Assembly (NCBI GenBank): GCA_020832375.1
Contig: JAFIEW010000027.1
Location: 1-39,608, forward strand
Source of the DNA: Cyclobacteriaceae bacterium
Lineage (GTDB): Bacteria; Bacteroidota; Bacteroidia; Cytophagales; Cyclobacteriaceae
Direction: 5' to 3'
Length of the DNA stretch: 39,608 nucleotides
The notes below the pieces were generated by a model that searched no databases, had not been told where the DNA came from, and saw nothing but the letters and a program-made list of their open reading frames with translations. The position numbers and the translations under genes were made by a program. Of the stretch, positions 7,483 through 16,538 are shown piece by piece. Within the stretch, counting starts at the first letter, position 1; every line of letters begins with the position of its first letter.

Positions 7483-8700
7483 ATGGAAAAACTCAAAATT
7501 TGTATTATAAAAGAAGAGAAAGTACCAATAGACAGAAGAGTAGCGCTTACACCTAGTCAATGTAAGTTTTTAATAGTACACTATCCTAATATAGAAATAA
7601 GCGTGCAAAGCAGTGACATTCGTTGCTTTAGCGATGAAGAATACAAGCAAGAAGGTATACCAATAGTAGACGAGCCTTCAGCAGCTGATATCTTAGTAGG
7701 TGTAAAGGAGGTTCCTATATCCTCTTTGCATCCAAACAAAACTTATTTTTTCTTTTCACACACGATCAAAAAACAAGCCTATAATCGTCCTCTCTTACAA
7801 GAAATCATCAAAAAAAACATAAGACTGATAGATTATGAGGTATTAACCAATAAAAAAGGAGCTCGATTGATTGCTTTTGGTAGATATGCAGGACTTGTTG
7901 GAGCATATAACGGAATATACACTTATGGTATCAAGCATAAAATTTTCCAGCTAAAAAGGGCATACGAATGCAAAGACCTAAATGAGCTAAAAACAGAAGC
8001 GCAAAAAATAAAACTCCCTAATATTAAAATCATTATAACAGGAAGCGGCAGAGTAGCGAAAGGTGCTATGGAGATGATGCAAACCATGCATATCAAAGAA
8101 GTTACAAAAGAGGATTTCAAAAAATTGCACTTTGATGAACCTGTATTCATTCAGTTGAAAAATCGAGATTATCATCGTCATAAGGAAAATCAGGAAAAGT
8201 TTAATGTTCATCATTTTTATGAAAATGCTGAAAAATACGAAAGCTATTTCACTGATTATTTATCTCATTGTGATTTACTAATTGCAGCGGCGTATTGGAA
8301 TCCTGTATCACCAGTTTTATTTGATAGAAATTTCATGCAAAGCAAGTTTTTTAAAACCAGCGTGATTGCAGATATTACTTGCGACATAGAAGGTTCTATT
8401 CCGAGCACTAAAATGGCCTCAACCATAGAAGAGCCGCTATACGACTACGACGCAGTGAATGATCAAGTGCTTCCCTTTGGAAGTAAAAAAGGTACTACTA
8501 CAGTGATGGCTATAGACAATCTACCCTGCGAGCTTCCTCGAGATGCTTCTCACGACTTTGGAGAAATAATGTCACAAAAAGTGATTCCCTTACTTTTTGA
8601 ATCAGATCACGAAAAAATTATAGAAAGAGCAACGATAGCGAATAATGGAAAACTTGGAGAACATTTCCATTACTTGCAAGATTTTCTTGATAAAAAATAA
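7483..8700 (+). CDS. Saccharopine/alanine dehydrogenase-like NAD(P)-dependent oxidoreductase
   Basis: About 405 residues. The N-terminal half matches the AlaDh/PNT and lysine-forming saccharopine dehydrogenase (LYS1) fold: IIKEEKVPIDRRVALTP near the start, ILVGVKEVP around residue 75, and FFFSHTIKKQAYNRPLL. A Rossmann nucleotide-binding loop follows (IIITGSGRVAKGAMEMM, about residue 185). The segment with HCDLLIAAAYWNP and ADITCDIEGSIP is typical of the LYS1-like group. I infer oxidation or reduction at a secondary amine of saccharopine or an opine-like compound; the exact substrate cannot be told. Start chosen at ATG 7483 (MEKLKICIIKEEK) because an upstream GTG at 7405 adds 26 residues with no family similarity. 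Divergent from the pseudouridine synthase gene. Confidence 0.82.
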   Translation: MEKLKICIIKEEKVPIDRRVALTPSQCKFLIVHYPNIEISVQSSDIRCFSDEEYKQEGIPIVDEPSAADILVGVKEVPISSLHPNKTYFFFSHTIKKQAYNRPLLQEIIKKNIRLIDYEVLTNKKGARLIAFGRYAGLVGAYNGIYTYGIKHKIFQLKRAYECKDLNELKTEAQKIKLPNIKIIITGSGRVAKGAMEMMQTMHIKEVTKEDFKKLHFDEPVFIQLKNRDYHRHKENQEKFNVHHFYENAEKYESYFTDYLSHCDLLIAAAYWNPVSPVLFDRNFMQSKFFKTSVIADITCDIEGSIPSTKMASTIEEPLYDYDAVNDQVLPFGSKKGTTTVMAIDNLPCELPRDASHDFGEIMSQKVIPLLFESDHEKIIERATIANNGKLGEHFHYLQDFLDKK

Positions 8701-8703
8701 ACA

Positions 8704-8728
8704 AGCCGCAAAAATGTATTCTGCGGCT
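8704..8728 (-). terminator. Hairpin with T-rich tail on the minus strand
   Basis: AGCCGCA (8704-8710) pairs with TGCGGCT (8722-8728). Read on the minus strand it is followed by TGTTTATTTTTTAT, so terminator polarity favours a minus-strand transcript rather than the plus-strand dehydrogenase gene that ends at 8700. This fits the tiny minus-strand frame at 8747-8857. Confidence 0.4.
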
Positions 8729-8746
8729 CGGCAAGTAGAGTTAGAA

Positions 8747-8857
8747 CTAAATTAAATATGTACGAATATACATAGCTGACAGAAAAACTGCAAGCAAGGT
8801 GATTAAAATCTCGCCAGAAATATAATTCAATGCAAAATAGGTAGCTAACTTTGACAA
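8747..8857 (-). CDS. Possible 36-aa hydrophobic peptide (unrecognised)
   Basis: Minus-strand frame with TTG start at 8857 and TAG at 8747-8749. The peptide has one plausible membrane helix (ISGEILITLLAVFLSAMYIR). No ATG start is available; a stop lies four codons upstream of the TTG. In favour: a hairpin with a minus-strand T-rich tail lies just downstream (8704-8728). Against: atypical start, no visible promoter, and a plus-strand frame over 8851-8937 looks about equally protein-like. Treat as tentative. Confidence 0.2.
   Translation of the reverse strand: MSKLATYFALNYISGEILITLLAVFLSAMYIRTYLI
8846..8853 (+). promoter_or_regulatory. Possible -7 box upstream of the acyltransferase gene
   Basis: TAACTTTG matches TAnnTTTG on the plus strand, 127 nt before the plsC-like ATG. 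Only a TTC, not TTG, lies at the -33 distance (17-nt spacer), so this is a weak prediction. Confidence 0.3.
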
Positions 8858-8980
8858 TTGTAATAAAAACTACAGGAATAAAAGCCGCAGAACATTGGGG
8901 TCATATAGACATTGACAAACTCAAATGGAATATTTAAATTGAATGGCTAATAATGTTTTTTAGTTAATAAAATAACCTAA

Positions 8981-9757
8981 ATGAAAAACTTACTCCAAAA
9001 AATATACTATATCTATGTAGTAACTATCTTCTTTAGTTTACTGCTTATTTTAAGTCCATTGATATTTGTCCCCAAAGCAATTAAAAATTCTTGGATAAAA
9101 TATAACTATTATGGGTTGAAAATTTGGTCCTATCTATTCGGATGGCTGTGTGGATTTCGATACGAGCTTAGGCGAAATTTTGACCTAACGAATTTCCAAG
9201 GAGCTGTCTATGTATCCAACCATACTAGCTTCTTAGATACCCCTGCCCTACCTCGGATATTCCCACATGTCTGGAAGGCGCTTGGCAAGAAAGAGCTTGC
9301 CACTGTTCCATTATTCGGCTATGCGATCAAGCTTTTTACCGTAGTAGTAGATCGATCGTCAGCAGCAAGTAGAAAGCAAAGTCTCGACCTTATGAGAAAG
9401 AACCTTCTTCAAGACATTTCTATTCTTATTTTCCCCGAGGGCACTATGAATAGGACAAAAGAACCATTAATCAAATTCCACGATGGTGCTTTCAGACTTG
9501 CTATATACAGTAAAAAGCCGATCATCCCTATGGTTACTTATGGTGGACAATTTCTCATGCCTCCTTCTAGTATGAAGGCAAAACCTGGTAAGATAAAAAT
9601 AGAATTTCTGGAACCAATCAGCACTCATAACTTAAGTCTTGAAGATATCCCTGCTCTTAAAGATAAAATAAGAAACGCTATGATTGATAAGTTAAGGCAG
9701 ATGGATCTAAATAATACTGCCCCATCCGTAGCTAATAATCATTTACAAACAAGCTAA
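8981..9757 (+). CDS. 1-acyl-sn-glycerol-3-phosphate acyltransferase (PlsC-like)
   Basis: Lysophospholipid acyltransferase of 258 residues. It has an N-terminal membrane segment (about 9-31), the catalytic NHTSFLD motif (His81, Asp86), a GKKELATVPLFG block with the glycerol-phosphate-binding context, and FPEGT at residues 151-155, followed by PIIPM near residue 175. It should transfer an acyl chain to lysophosphatidic acid at the inner membrane in phospholipid synthesis. Close paralogues acylate other lipids (for example ornithine lipids), so the symbol is withheld. Stand-alone gene between two intergenic stretches. Confidence 0.9.
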   Translation: MKNLLQKIYYIYVVTIFFSLLLILSPLIFVPKAIKNSWIKYNYYGLKIWSYLFGWLCGFRYELRRNFDLTNFQGAVYVSNHTSFLDTPALPRIFPHVWKALGKKELATVPLFGYAIKLFTVVVDRSSAASRKQSLDLMRKNLLQDISILIFPEGTMNRTKEPLIKFHDGAFRLAIYSKKPIIPMVTYGGQFLMPPSSMKAKPGKIKIEFLEPISTHNLSLEDIPALKDKIRNAMIDKLRQMDLNNTAPSVANNHLQTS

Positions 9758-10000
9758 TTCATACTTAATTCGGAATGAACTGATAAGATCTCAAATTAAA
9801 TAATAGCCTATCTTTGTGAAACATAGGTTACAAACCTGACTTTTCATACCGAAAAACTATGTTGATGCGATTATTAGTGAAAACCATTTCAATTCAATAT
9901 CCAACAAATCATGCCAAGATTTTAAATCAAAGTACCTATCATCGCTTCTCAAAACTTGAAGAAAAACAGAGGCATTAATATTACTAACCTTCTATTACTC

Positions 10001-10483
10001 TTAGTTGCGTGGCATAAAATAAACTTTACTGATCTTTCCATCTTCAATTTCATAAATGGCTAGGGCTTTGACCACATCGTCTCTTCCCCTAAAACCAGTT
10101 ACTAACTCTTGATCAAAAACAAAATTGTTGAAAACAATTCTATTGACAAGATGACAAAATAAATCAGGCGATTCATCAAATAACTTGGCATACCGCTTTC
10201 TCATCAAATCAATACCTTTGTATTGTAATTCTTCTGGAAAAGTATAAACCTCTACTTCATCGCTAAATGCTGATAAGAACAATTCGATATTACCAGTATT
10301 ATAACCCTCTAATTGAAGGCTAGCAAGGCTATCCGCTGTATGCTCTACGGCATTAAGTTCCTTACTGAGTATTTCTTCATCTAAGTCTAAGCTTTGTGCA
10401 TTTACTAAAGATTGAAAACCGATGAAAGCTAAAATAAAGAGAATGATAATTTTAGAAGTAAAAGAATTATACGAAATTTTCAT
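10001..10483 (-). CDS. Exported SnoaL/NTF2-like protein
   Basis: 160-residue protein with a clear N-terminal signal peptide (hydrophobic residues 11-27, ending near VNAQS). The mature part has the SnoaL/NTF2-like pattern: helix with LQLEGYNTGNIELFLSAFSD, strand VEVYTFPEEL, YKGIDLMRKRYAKLF, then strands FVFDQELVTGF and KALAIYEIEDGKISKVYF. Members are small cone-shaped barrels acting as isomerases, hydrolases or ligand-binding proteins; no catalytic residues can be assigned. Monocistronic by layout. Confidence 0.75.
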   Translation of the reverse strand: MKISYNSFTSKIIILFILAFIGFQSLVNAQSLDLDEEILSKELNAVEHTADSLASLQLEGYNTGNIELFLSAFSDEVEVYTFPEELQYKGIDLMRKRYAKLFDESPDLFCHLVNRIVFNNFVFDQELVTGFRGRDDVVKALAIYEIEDGKISKVYFMPRN

Positions 10484-10750
10484 ACTTAAGAATAGTGGAT
10501 TGTTTGGTTACTATAGTGGTTTTATATCAATTAGCTCAATCTCTCCTTAGGAAATCTAATTTAAGATTTGACGATAAAATATAACTAATATTTTTAATGA
10601 CAATTATCCGAAGTTTAAAAAGAAAAAATCAAGAGTATGGCTTACTGGTAAAATATCATCAAAAATATACAAATATCTAAAAGTTCGGTTTGATAAGAAA
10701 ACTACCTTATTTAAAACGCGATAGCCAAAGGGCTATTATTAAAAAAGATA
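10484..10750. other. Intergenic stretch between the SnoaL-like gene and rpoD terminator
   Basis: AT-rich. I see no gene. One small inverted repeat, ATAGCC-AAAG-GGCTAT (10721-10736), lies just upstream of the rpoD terminator; it has no T-run on either strand and its role is unclear. Confidence 0.5.
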
Positions 10751-10784
10751 AAAAAAGATAAAAAAAAGACCCTTAAAAGGGTCT
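10751..10784 (-). terminator. Intrinsic terminator of rpoD
   Basis: On the minus strand AGACCC pairs with GGGTCT around an A/T-rich loop and runs into TTTTTTTT. It lies about 25 nt after the rpoD stop codon. Confidence 0.85.
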
Positions 10785-10808
10785 CGATGGATATAAGTCT
10801 ATAAATGA

Positions 10809-11672
10809 TTAACCTAGATACGGCTTTAGCGCTTTACTTCTAGAGGTATGCCTCAAACGACGTATCGCTTTTTCTTTAATTTGTCTTACTCGCTCTCTAG
10901 TCAAGCTGAACTTTTCTCCAATTTCCTCCAAGGTCATGGAATGAGTTCCATTTAATCCAAAATAAAGAGAAATAACGTCAGCTTCTCTTTGTGTCAAGGT
11001 AGAAAGAGCTCTCTGTACTTCTCTACGAAGAGAGTCGGTCATTAAATCTTGATCTGGAGTAATGTCATCATCATTATGAAGTACATCAAGCAGACTATTT
11101 TCTTCTCCTTGTACGAAAGGTGCATCCATTGATACATGGCGACCAGAAATTTTCATGGTATCCGTTACCTCATTGGCAGTGATTTCTAATACTTCAGCTA
11201 ATTCTTCAGGAGAAGGCTCCCGTTCGAATTTTTGTTCTAACTCAGAGAAGGTTTTAGAAATTTTGTTTAATGATCCAACTCTATTGAGCGGTAACCTAAC
11301 AATTCTAGACTGTTCGGCTAATGCCTGTAAGATAGATTGTCGGATCCACCATACCGCGTAAGAAATAAATTTAAAACCACGTGTTTCATCAAAACGTTGA
11401 GCAGCTTTTATCAACCCAAGATTACCTTCATTGATCAAATCGCCCAAAGATAAACCTTGATTTTGGTACTGTTTAGCAACAGAAACCACAAATCTTAAAT
11501 TAGCTTTAGTTAGCTTCTCTAATGCTATTTGATCACCTTCTTTAATTCGCTTGGCCAAATCTACTTCCTCGTCTGGAGTAAGAAGATCCACTTTACCTAT
11601 TTCTTGAAGATACTTATCTAAAGACTGACTCTCTCGATTAGTAATCTGCTTACTGATTTTCAGCTGTCTCAT
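10809..11672 (-). CDS. rpoD: Primary RNA polymerase sigma factor (RpoD, Bacteroidota type)
   Basis: Sigma-70 family factor of 287 residues. Order of regions: 1.2 ([18 protein letters not shown], ~20-37), 2 ([45 protein letters not shown], ~60-115), 3 (~125-200) and 4 ([18 protein letters not shown] and the helix-turn-helix [19 protein letters not shown], ~220-275). It lacks region 1.1 and the non-conserved insert, as is normal for the housekeeping sigma of this phylum, whose promoters read TTG/TAnnTTTG as seen elsewhere in the window. It is 95 nt downstream of pnp on the same strand, with a palindrome between them. Confidence 0.95.
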   Translation of the reverse strand: MRQLKISKQITNRESQSLDKYLQEIGKVDLLTPDEEVDLAKRIKEGDQIALEKLTKANLRFVVSVAKQYQNQGLSLGDLINEGNLGLIKAAQRFDETRGFKFISYAVWWIRQSILQALAEQSRIVRLPLNRVGSLNKISKTFSELEQKFEREPSPEELAEVLEITANEVTDTMKISGRHVSMDAPFVQGEENSLLDVLHNDDDITPDQDLMTDSLRREVQRALSTLTQREADVISLYFGLNGTHSMTLEEIGEKFSLTRERVRQIKEKAIRRLRHTSRSKALKPYLG

Positions 11673-11706
11673 TCAACGCTTGATTTATAATTATTCGATT
11701 TTAAAC

Positions 11707-11732
11707 GTGATAGATATATATCTATCTATCAC
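11707..11732. repeat. 10-bp-stem palindrome between pnp and rpoD
   Basis: GTGATAGATA pairs with TATCTATCAC around a 6-nt loop. It is not followed by a T-run on the minus strand, so it is not a standard terminator. It would lie in the rpoD leader or the pnp 3' end and could protect or process the pnp-rpoD transcript. Confidence 0.5.
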
Positions 11733-11767
11733 ATTAGTATACTGTTATTAGGAATGATAAGTTCCAA

Positions 11768-13900
11768 CTACTTTTTTGAACCTTCAGGCTTTGGAAGCAA
11801 GACTTTTCTGGACAACCTAAATTTGCCCGTCTTTTTATCTATATCCACTAATTTGACTTTTATCTCTTCTCCAGCCTCCAATACACCTTCCATATTTTCA
11901 AGTCTTTCCCATTTGATTTCAGAAATGTGAAGCAAACCATCTTTACCTGGCATAAACTCCACAAAGGCACCAAATGGCATGATAGATTTTACTTTTCCAG
12001 TATATACCTCACCTATTTCAGGCATTGCGACGATAGCTCTTACACGAGCTAAAGCTTTATCCATTGACTCCTGATTGGTAGCAAATATATTTACCTTACC
12101 TTTATTATCAATTTCTTCAATTACGATCGTCGCAGCTGTATCTTTCTGAATTTCCTGTACAACCTTTCCGCCTGGTCCAATCAAAGCTCCGATCATATCT
12201 CTTTCGATGCTAAGATTTACAGAACGTGGAGCATTTGGCTTCAATTCAGCCCTAGGCTCAGAGATAGCTTCTTTCATCTTTTCTAAGATATGCAATCTAC
12301 CTCTATTCGCTTGCTGAAGTGCTTCTTTCATTACTTCAAAAGAAAGCCCCTCTAGCTTAATATCCATTTGGCAAGCTGTGATACCCGCCTCTGTACCCGT
12401 AACTTTAAAATCCATATCTCCGAGATGATCCTCATCTCCTAAAATATCACTTAAAATAGCGTATTTCCCAGTTTCAGCATCAGAGATCATACCCATTGCT
12501 ATCCCTGATACAGGAGCCTTAATCTTGATACCAGCATCCATCAAAGCCAGAGAACCGGCACAAACAGTAGCCATTGAAGAGGATCCATTTGACTCAAGAA
12601 TATCAGAAACCACACGAATAGTAAATGGATTTTCATCACCTTGAGGAATCATATGCTTTAATGCTCTTAAAGCTAAATTACCGTGACCTATCTCTCTCCT
12701 ACCAGGCCCTCTATTAGGCTTCACCTCTCCTGTAGAATATCCAGGGAAGTTATAATGGAGCATAAATTTGTTGTGTCCAGAGGTCATGGCGCTATCAATC
12801 ATTTGCTCATCTAAGCGAGTACCCAAAGTCACAGTAGTTAATGATTGTGTTTCTCCTCTGGTAAATACGGCTGAACCATGTGCTGATGGTAGATAATTCA
12901 CTTCAGACCAAATTGAACGAATTTCATCAGGGTTTCTTCCGTCAATTCTTTTATTACTATCTAATACGAAGTTACGGGCAGCTTTTTTCTTTATCTCACC
13001 AAAATACTGCTTGATGTTAAAGGTGCTATACTCGTGATCTTCTGGAAGACTTTCTATGAAAGCGTCCTTGATTTTTGAATAACGCTCCGCCCTTTCATTT
13101 TTATTATTTAGCTGTGCTGCAGCCACATCATAGCATGCCTGATATAATTCTTCATGCATTTTTTGCGCAAGTGCCTCATCTGGATTTTCATGGCTATACT
13201 CTCTTTTAGTCACGCCAATAGCCTCAGCTAATTTCCTCTGAGCTGCGCACTGCAATTTGATATGGTCATGACCGATCTGGATGGCTTCCAGCATTTCTTC
13301 CTCGCTCTTCTCCTTCATCTCACCCTCTACCATCAAAATTTCGGTTTCTGAAGCTGCGATAATCATATCTAGTTCAGCCTCCCCCATTTGAGAAGAAGTC
13401 GGATTGACAATATATTTTCCATTGATTAATGCTACTCTGACTTCTGAGATCGGTCCGTGAAAAGGAATATCAGAAATGGTTAATGCTGCCGAAGCTGCTA
13501 AAGCCGCCAGCGCATCAGGCATTGCCTCATTGTCAGCGGAGATGAGATTAATATTGACTTGTGTATCAGCATGGTAATCACTAGGAAACAATGGTCGCAA
13601 AGCTCGATCCACTAATCTGCATACCAATACTTCATGATCAGAAAGTTTACCTTCTCTCTTCAGAAACCCTCCAGGAATTTTACCTGCGGCTGCAAATTTT
13701 TCTTGATAATCAACACTCAAAGGGAGAAAATCAACATCTTCTTTTGCTTCTTTATTGGAGACTACTGTTGCAAGGAGCATTGTATCTCCCATGCGAACAA
13801 CTACTGATCCGTCCGCTTGCTTGGCTAATTTCCCTGTTTCTATGGTAATCATTCTCCCGTCGGGGAAATGAATAGTTTCTGTTATAGCGTTTGGTGCCAT
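11768..13900 (-). CDS. pnp: Polyribonucleotide nucleotidyltransferase (PNPase)
   Basis: PNPase of 710 residues, the phosphorolytic 3'-5' exoribonuclease of mRNA decay. Two RNase PH domains are visible: the first begins [17 protein letters not shown] and includes [13 protein letters not shown] and [15 protein letters not shown]; the second includes [18 protein letters not shown] and [22 protein letters not shown]. The KH domain ([17 protein letters not shown], about 560-620) and S1 domain ([20 protein letters not shown], about 630-700) close the protein. The frame is open 39 codons further upstream, but the extension overlaps the hairpin after rpsO and lacks similarity, so ATG 13900 is the start. 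Classic rpsO-pnp order. Confidence 0.97.
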   Translation of the reverse strand: MAPNAITETIHFPDGRMITIETGKLAKQADGSVVVRMGDTMLLATVVSNKEAKEDVDFLPLSVDYQEKFAAAGKIPGGFLKREGKLSDHEVLVCRLVDRALRPLFPSDYHADTQVNINLISADNEAMPDALAALAASAALTISDIPFHGPISEVRVALINGKYIVNPTSSQMGEAELDMIIAASETEILMVEGEMKEKSEEEMLEAIQIGHDHIKLQCAAQRKLAEAIGVTKREYSHENPDEALAQKMHEELYQACYDVAAAQLNNKNERAERYSKIKDAFIESLPEDHEYSTFNIKQYFGEIKKKAARNFVLDSNKRIDGRNPDEIRSIWSEVNYLPSAHGSAVFTRGETQSLTTVTLGTRLDEQMIDSAMTSGHNKFMLHYNFPGYSTGEVKPNRGPGRREIGHGNLALRALKHMIPQGDENPFTIRVVSDILESNGSSSMATVCAGSLALMDAGIKIKAPVSGIAMGMISDAETGKYAILSDILGDEDHLGDMDFKVTGTEAGITACQMDIKLEGLSFEVMKEALQQANRGRLHILEKMKEAISEPRAELKPNAPRSVNLSIERDMIGALIGPGGKVVQEIQKDTAATIVIEEIDNKGKVNIFATNQESMDKALARVRAIVAMPEIGEVYTGKVKSIMPFGAFVEFMPGKDGLLHISEIKWERLENMEGVLEAGEEIKVKLVDIDKKTGKFRLSRKVLLPKPEGSKK

Positions 13901-13979
13901 GAATTTTAAGATTAGGTTAGATTGGGCACTATAGCCCTGGTGAGTTAAATATACGTGTCGTTCTTGAAAGAATAAACGG

Positions 13980-14025
13980 TAATAAAAAATAAAAACAGGA
14001 ATTACATAAAGATGCAATCCCTGTT
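13980..14025 (-). terminator. Terminator/attenuator hairpin between rpsO and pnp
   Basis: On the minus strand AACAGGgATTgCAT pairs with ATGtAATtCCTGTT (two mismatches) around CTTT and is followed by TTTTATTTTTTATT. It begins 7 nt after the rpsO stop. Partial termination here would set the pnp level relative to rpsO; alternatively it is a processing site. Confidence 0.7.
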
Positions 14026-14032
14026 AAATCTT

Positions 14033-14308
14033 CTACTTTCTTAAATTCAATTCTTTGATAATTGCACGATATCTCTCGATATCTTTGTCCATCAAGTAAT
14101 TCAATAAAGAACGTCTTTTACCTACCAATCTCAAAAGACCAAGACGAGTGCTGTGGTCTTTCTTATGCATTTTTAAATGCTGTGTTAGGTGATTAATGCG
14201 GTGGGTAAAAAGAGCAATCTGAGACTCAGCTGAACCTGAATCTGTTTTCGCCTTTAACCGACCATGATTTTCAAAAATCTCTTCTTTCTTTTCTTTTGTT
14301 AAATACAT
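14033..14308 (-). CDS. rpsO: 30S ribosomal protein S15
   Basis: 91 residues, normal length for S15. Signature blocks: [22 protein letters not shown] (about 24-45), the [22 protein letters not shown] rRNA-binding stretch (52-73) and the end [16 protein letters not shown]15 binds the 16S rRNA central domain and starts assembly of the 30S platform. First gene of the rpsO-pnp unit, with its own promoter at 14364-14394. Confidence 0.98.
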   Translation of the reverse strand: MYLTKEKKEEIFENHGRLKAKTDSGSAESQIALFTHRINHLTQHLKMHKKDHSTRLGLLRLVGKRRSLLNYLMDKDIERYRAIIKELNLRK

Positions 14309-14363
14309 GCTTAGTTAAAGATAATTATGTTTACAATTGAAACGACACGTTTCTTACAAGGTG

Positions 14364-14394
14364 CAAATATAAATGTATTTCTTACTTAATCCAA
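14364..14394 (-). promoter_or_regulatory. rpsO promoter, Bacteroidota consensus
   Basis: Minus strand TTG (14392-14394), 20-nt spacer, TATATTTG (14364-14371). Expected transcription start is near 14357, giving a leader of about 50 nt. One of the best promoter matches in the window and at the expected place for a ribosomal gene. Confidence 0.7.
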
Positions 14395-14439
14395 ATAGGC
14401 TCTGAAAATATCCCGACCCAATTTTGAAAAAAATAAGCT

Positions 14440-15081
14440 TTAGATTCCCGACCTTCTCAGTAAATAGCTTTTTAGGATTTCGGCCTTTCTTGGCTGAAAC
14501 CCTGTAATTAGCTGCCTTAAGCTAATCAATTGCTGATCAACTAAAAGCTTGTCAAAAGGACTGACAATTATAAAATTTTTGAACGTTTTATGTAAATACA
14601 TATCAATAATAAGCTCTTCTAGTGCTCGCAATTTCCACATGGATGATCCTAAGTCTAAGATTACCCCTTCTCTATCACTGATACCGAAGAGTTTTTGAGA
14701 GAGTTTGCTTTCCCAGGAATTAGCACTTGCAGCTGCCTTGAAACACTCTTTTTCGAAATTTCTACAATATTGCCTATGATGTGCTAAATTAAAAGCTTGC
14801 CAGTCATGATATAACGGATGCCTAAGACTGATCAAACGATACCTATTGAAGGAATCATCCTCACGACAAATGAACGGCAATCCGTTTAGTTCTTGAGTGA
14901 AGCTGAAATGAACCGAATGAGACCGAATTTGATCTTGAATTCCACCTAAAGAAGAAATAACCTCTAATAAATCGTCATCCAAAAAGTCACTTAATTTTAC
15001 AATATGCTTTACGGGTGCAATATTATAAAAAGGAATTTCTTGATCCGCTAACAGCTTTTCTATCAAAGCGGGTAATATCAT
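14440..15081 (-). CDS. Unrecognised protein, 213 aa
   Basis: I do not recognise a family. The 213-residue product (MILPALIEKLLADQEIPFYN...) has no signal peptide or membrane helix and looks like a soluble alpha/beta protein. It has a His-rich middle stretch (LRHPLYHDW, LAHHRQYCRNFEKE, about 86-112) and a strand-like GVILDLGSSMWKLRALEEL segment near residue 140 followed by FIIVSPFDKLL. It starts 14 nt after the DUF2452 gene and probably shares a transcript with it and the SiaB-like kinase. Codon use looks like the neighbours, so there is no sign of recent transfer. Confidence 0.7.
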   Translation of the reverse strand: MILPALIEKLLADQEIPFYNIAPVKHIVKLSDFLDDDLLEVISSLGGIQDQIRSHSVHFSFTQELNGLPFICREDDSFNRYRLISLRHPLYHDWQAFNLAHHRQYCRNFEKECFKAAASANSWESKLSQKLFGISDREGVILDLGSSMWKLRALEELIIDMYLHKTFKNFIIVSPFDKLLVDQQLISLRQLITGFQPRKAEILKSYLLRRSGI

Positions 15082-15095
15082 GATTTCGGATAACT

Positions 15096-15560
15096 TTAAG
15101 CTTTTATTTCGGTTCTAGTCACCTCCCAGGTATGGTCAGCAAGTAACTTAACTTCGCCTAAAAATTTCTTAAAGGGTAGTTTTTTTCCCCATTCTTCAGG
15201 AGCAACCATAGAAAGAGTATCCATACCTTCATTTCTATTATATAAAAAATAGCTTTTACCTATGAGTGGTTCAAAACCCATATCTGCTAGATATATTCTC
15301 TCTGAAAGCTGGGTACGCTCTTGTATGGCTTTTGCTTGCTTTGCCAGTAAATCAATTTGCTCTTTGATTTGAGAAAGCTGCATATCAGATTGCTCATACA
15401 TAGCTTGAACGGCTCTCGTTTTTAACTTACCCTTATCTTCGGGCTTTATTGGTACTCCTCCAGCAGTGTGAGCATAGGGTAAAAGTCCAGGCTTTTCTGC
15501 AATTTTCTCAGCCTCTTTTTCGAAATCATACTGTGAGATATCAAATCCTTTCTTCGTCAT
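15096..15560 (-). CDS. DUF2452 family protein
   Basis: 154 residues of a family with unknown function. Recognisable blocks: PGLLPYAHTAGGVPIKPEDKG (about 24-44), a helical segment MYEQSDMQLSQIKEQIDLLA (about 54-73) with coiled-coil character, ERIYLADMGFEPLIGKSY (about 87-104) and a C-terminal LLADHTWEV. Soluble. It lies 81 nt after the SiaB-like kinase gene and 14 nt before the 213-residue gene, so cotranscription is likely. Confidence 0.8.
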   Translation of the reverse strand: MTKKGFDISQYDFEKEAEKIAEKPGLLPYAHTAGGVPIKPEDKGKLKTRAVQAMYEQSDMQLSQIKEQIDLLAKQAKAIQERTQLSERIYLADMGFEPLIGKSYFLYNRNEGMDTLSMVAPEEWGKKLPFKKFLGEVKLLADHTWEVTRTEIKA

Positions 15561-15641
15561 AAATAATATTGATTTGTATAATATACCGAATAAAAGGATT
15601 TTAGTTTGATTAAGGTAGTGCTAAATCATGCAAACTTGTTG

Positions 15642-16223
15642 CTAGTCATTGGCGCGATCAACTTTTGCACCAATAATATCTACTTTCAAAATAAAGAGAT
15701 TATAATCATCGTCTATGGGTATAAACCGGTAAGTAAGCGGAGTATCTGTTTTTCTAGCAATATCGATTAAGCCTAGGCCAGCTCCACCTTTATTAGATAG
15801 TTTTCCTTCTTTAATTTGCTTCAAATACATTTTTTTCAATTCATCTTTGCTAGCCGCATTCACCTCCTCTAAGGTTTGTTCCAAAACAGCAGTTTTGTCT
15901 TTTTCAACCTTATTGGCTGTAATCACATAATATTCGTCATGTATCTTACCAATCACAAATAAACCATTTCCTACCTGACCTGAATTACTAATTTCATCAG
16001 AATGCTTGTTCATATTTTGAAGAGTCTCTACCATGACATGATATACTTTCTTTTTTACCCGCCGCTCTTCCTCATTTTTATCCATATCACTCTCTGCCAT
16101 TCTAGTAAACATTTTAGTAATATCATGGCTAAACTCACCCAGATATACTAAGGAGGCGCCATTGGAAACCATTTCTTCAAAAATATTCAATACAGATTTT
16201 ATAAGCTTGACGTTTAAGTCCAT
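15642..16223 (-). CDS. SiaB-like protein kinase (GHKL-type ATPase fold)
   Basis: 193 residues. The ATP-binding boxes of the GHKL fold are visible: an N-box helix YHVMVETLQNMNKHSD (Glu66, Asn70) and a G-box GGAGLGLIDIARKT (about 146-159). This matches the SiaB family of small Ser/Thr or anti-sigma-type kinases. In Pseudomonas, SiaB phosphorylates the partner SiaC, the phosphatase SiaA reverses this, and the switch controls a diguanylate cyclase. Here no SiaC-like (DUF1987) or SpoIIE phosphatase gene is adjacent; the partner must be elsewhere or be one of the two downstream proteins. First gene of the three-gene minus-strand run. Confidence 0.8.
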   Translation of the reverse strand: MDLNVKLIKSVLNIFEEMVSNGASLVYLGEFSHDITKMFTRMAESDMDKNEEERRVKKKVYHVMVETLQNMNKHSDEISNSGQVGNGLFVIGKIHDEYYVITANKVEKDKTAVLEQTLEEVNAASKDELKKMYLKQIKEGKLSNKGGAGLGLIDIARKTDTPLTYRFIPIDDDYNLFILKVDIIGAKVDRAND

Positions 16224-16538
16224 AGGATTTTCTATTAGTAATTACTTATTTCTTTAAAGTAAATATTTTATTTGTTGATCGACAAACTTTTATTCGGCTA
16301 TTTTTGAGTAAGGATGTAAGAAAAAGGATCTATTTTTTACTGGAAATGTGAATATCAATCAGTTCATCCCACTAATTTAAGAGAAATACCATTTAATAAC
16401 ACATTTATCGTTACATAGCATTAGATCTGTTCCTTGATCAAAGGAGATACGTTTATCAAGCAAATTTGGTGCTCTTATTAAGTGAGCTTATAAAAGCTAA
16501 ATAATAAGGACTATCCATTTATACCATTTTTTAATCGA
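16224..16538. other. Intergenic stretch upstream of the SiaB-like gene
   Basis: 315 nt, AT-rich. No supported gene. A startless minus-strand frame ending at 16377 reads protein-like for about 36 codons but opens directly after a stop. No full TTG/TAnnTTTG promoter found. Confidence 0.5.

Noticed and set aside
8851-8937. Plus-strand frame of 28 codons from TTG 8851 before the acyltransferase gene
   Set aside because: The TTG is part of the TAACTTTG promoter-like box, there is no conserved motif, and it overlaps an equally weak frame on the other strand.
13901-14017. N-terminal extension of PNPase
   Set aside because: Overlaps the hairpin and T-rich tail after rpsO and is not PNPase-like; the ATG at 13900 starts the conserved protein.
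16377-16490. Minus-strand protein-like frame upstream of yaaA
   Set aside because: Opens directly after a stop and lacks any start codon near its beginning; no recognisable motif.
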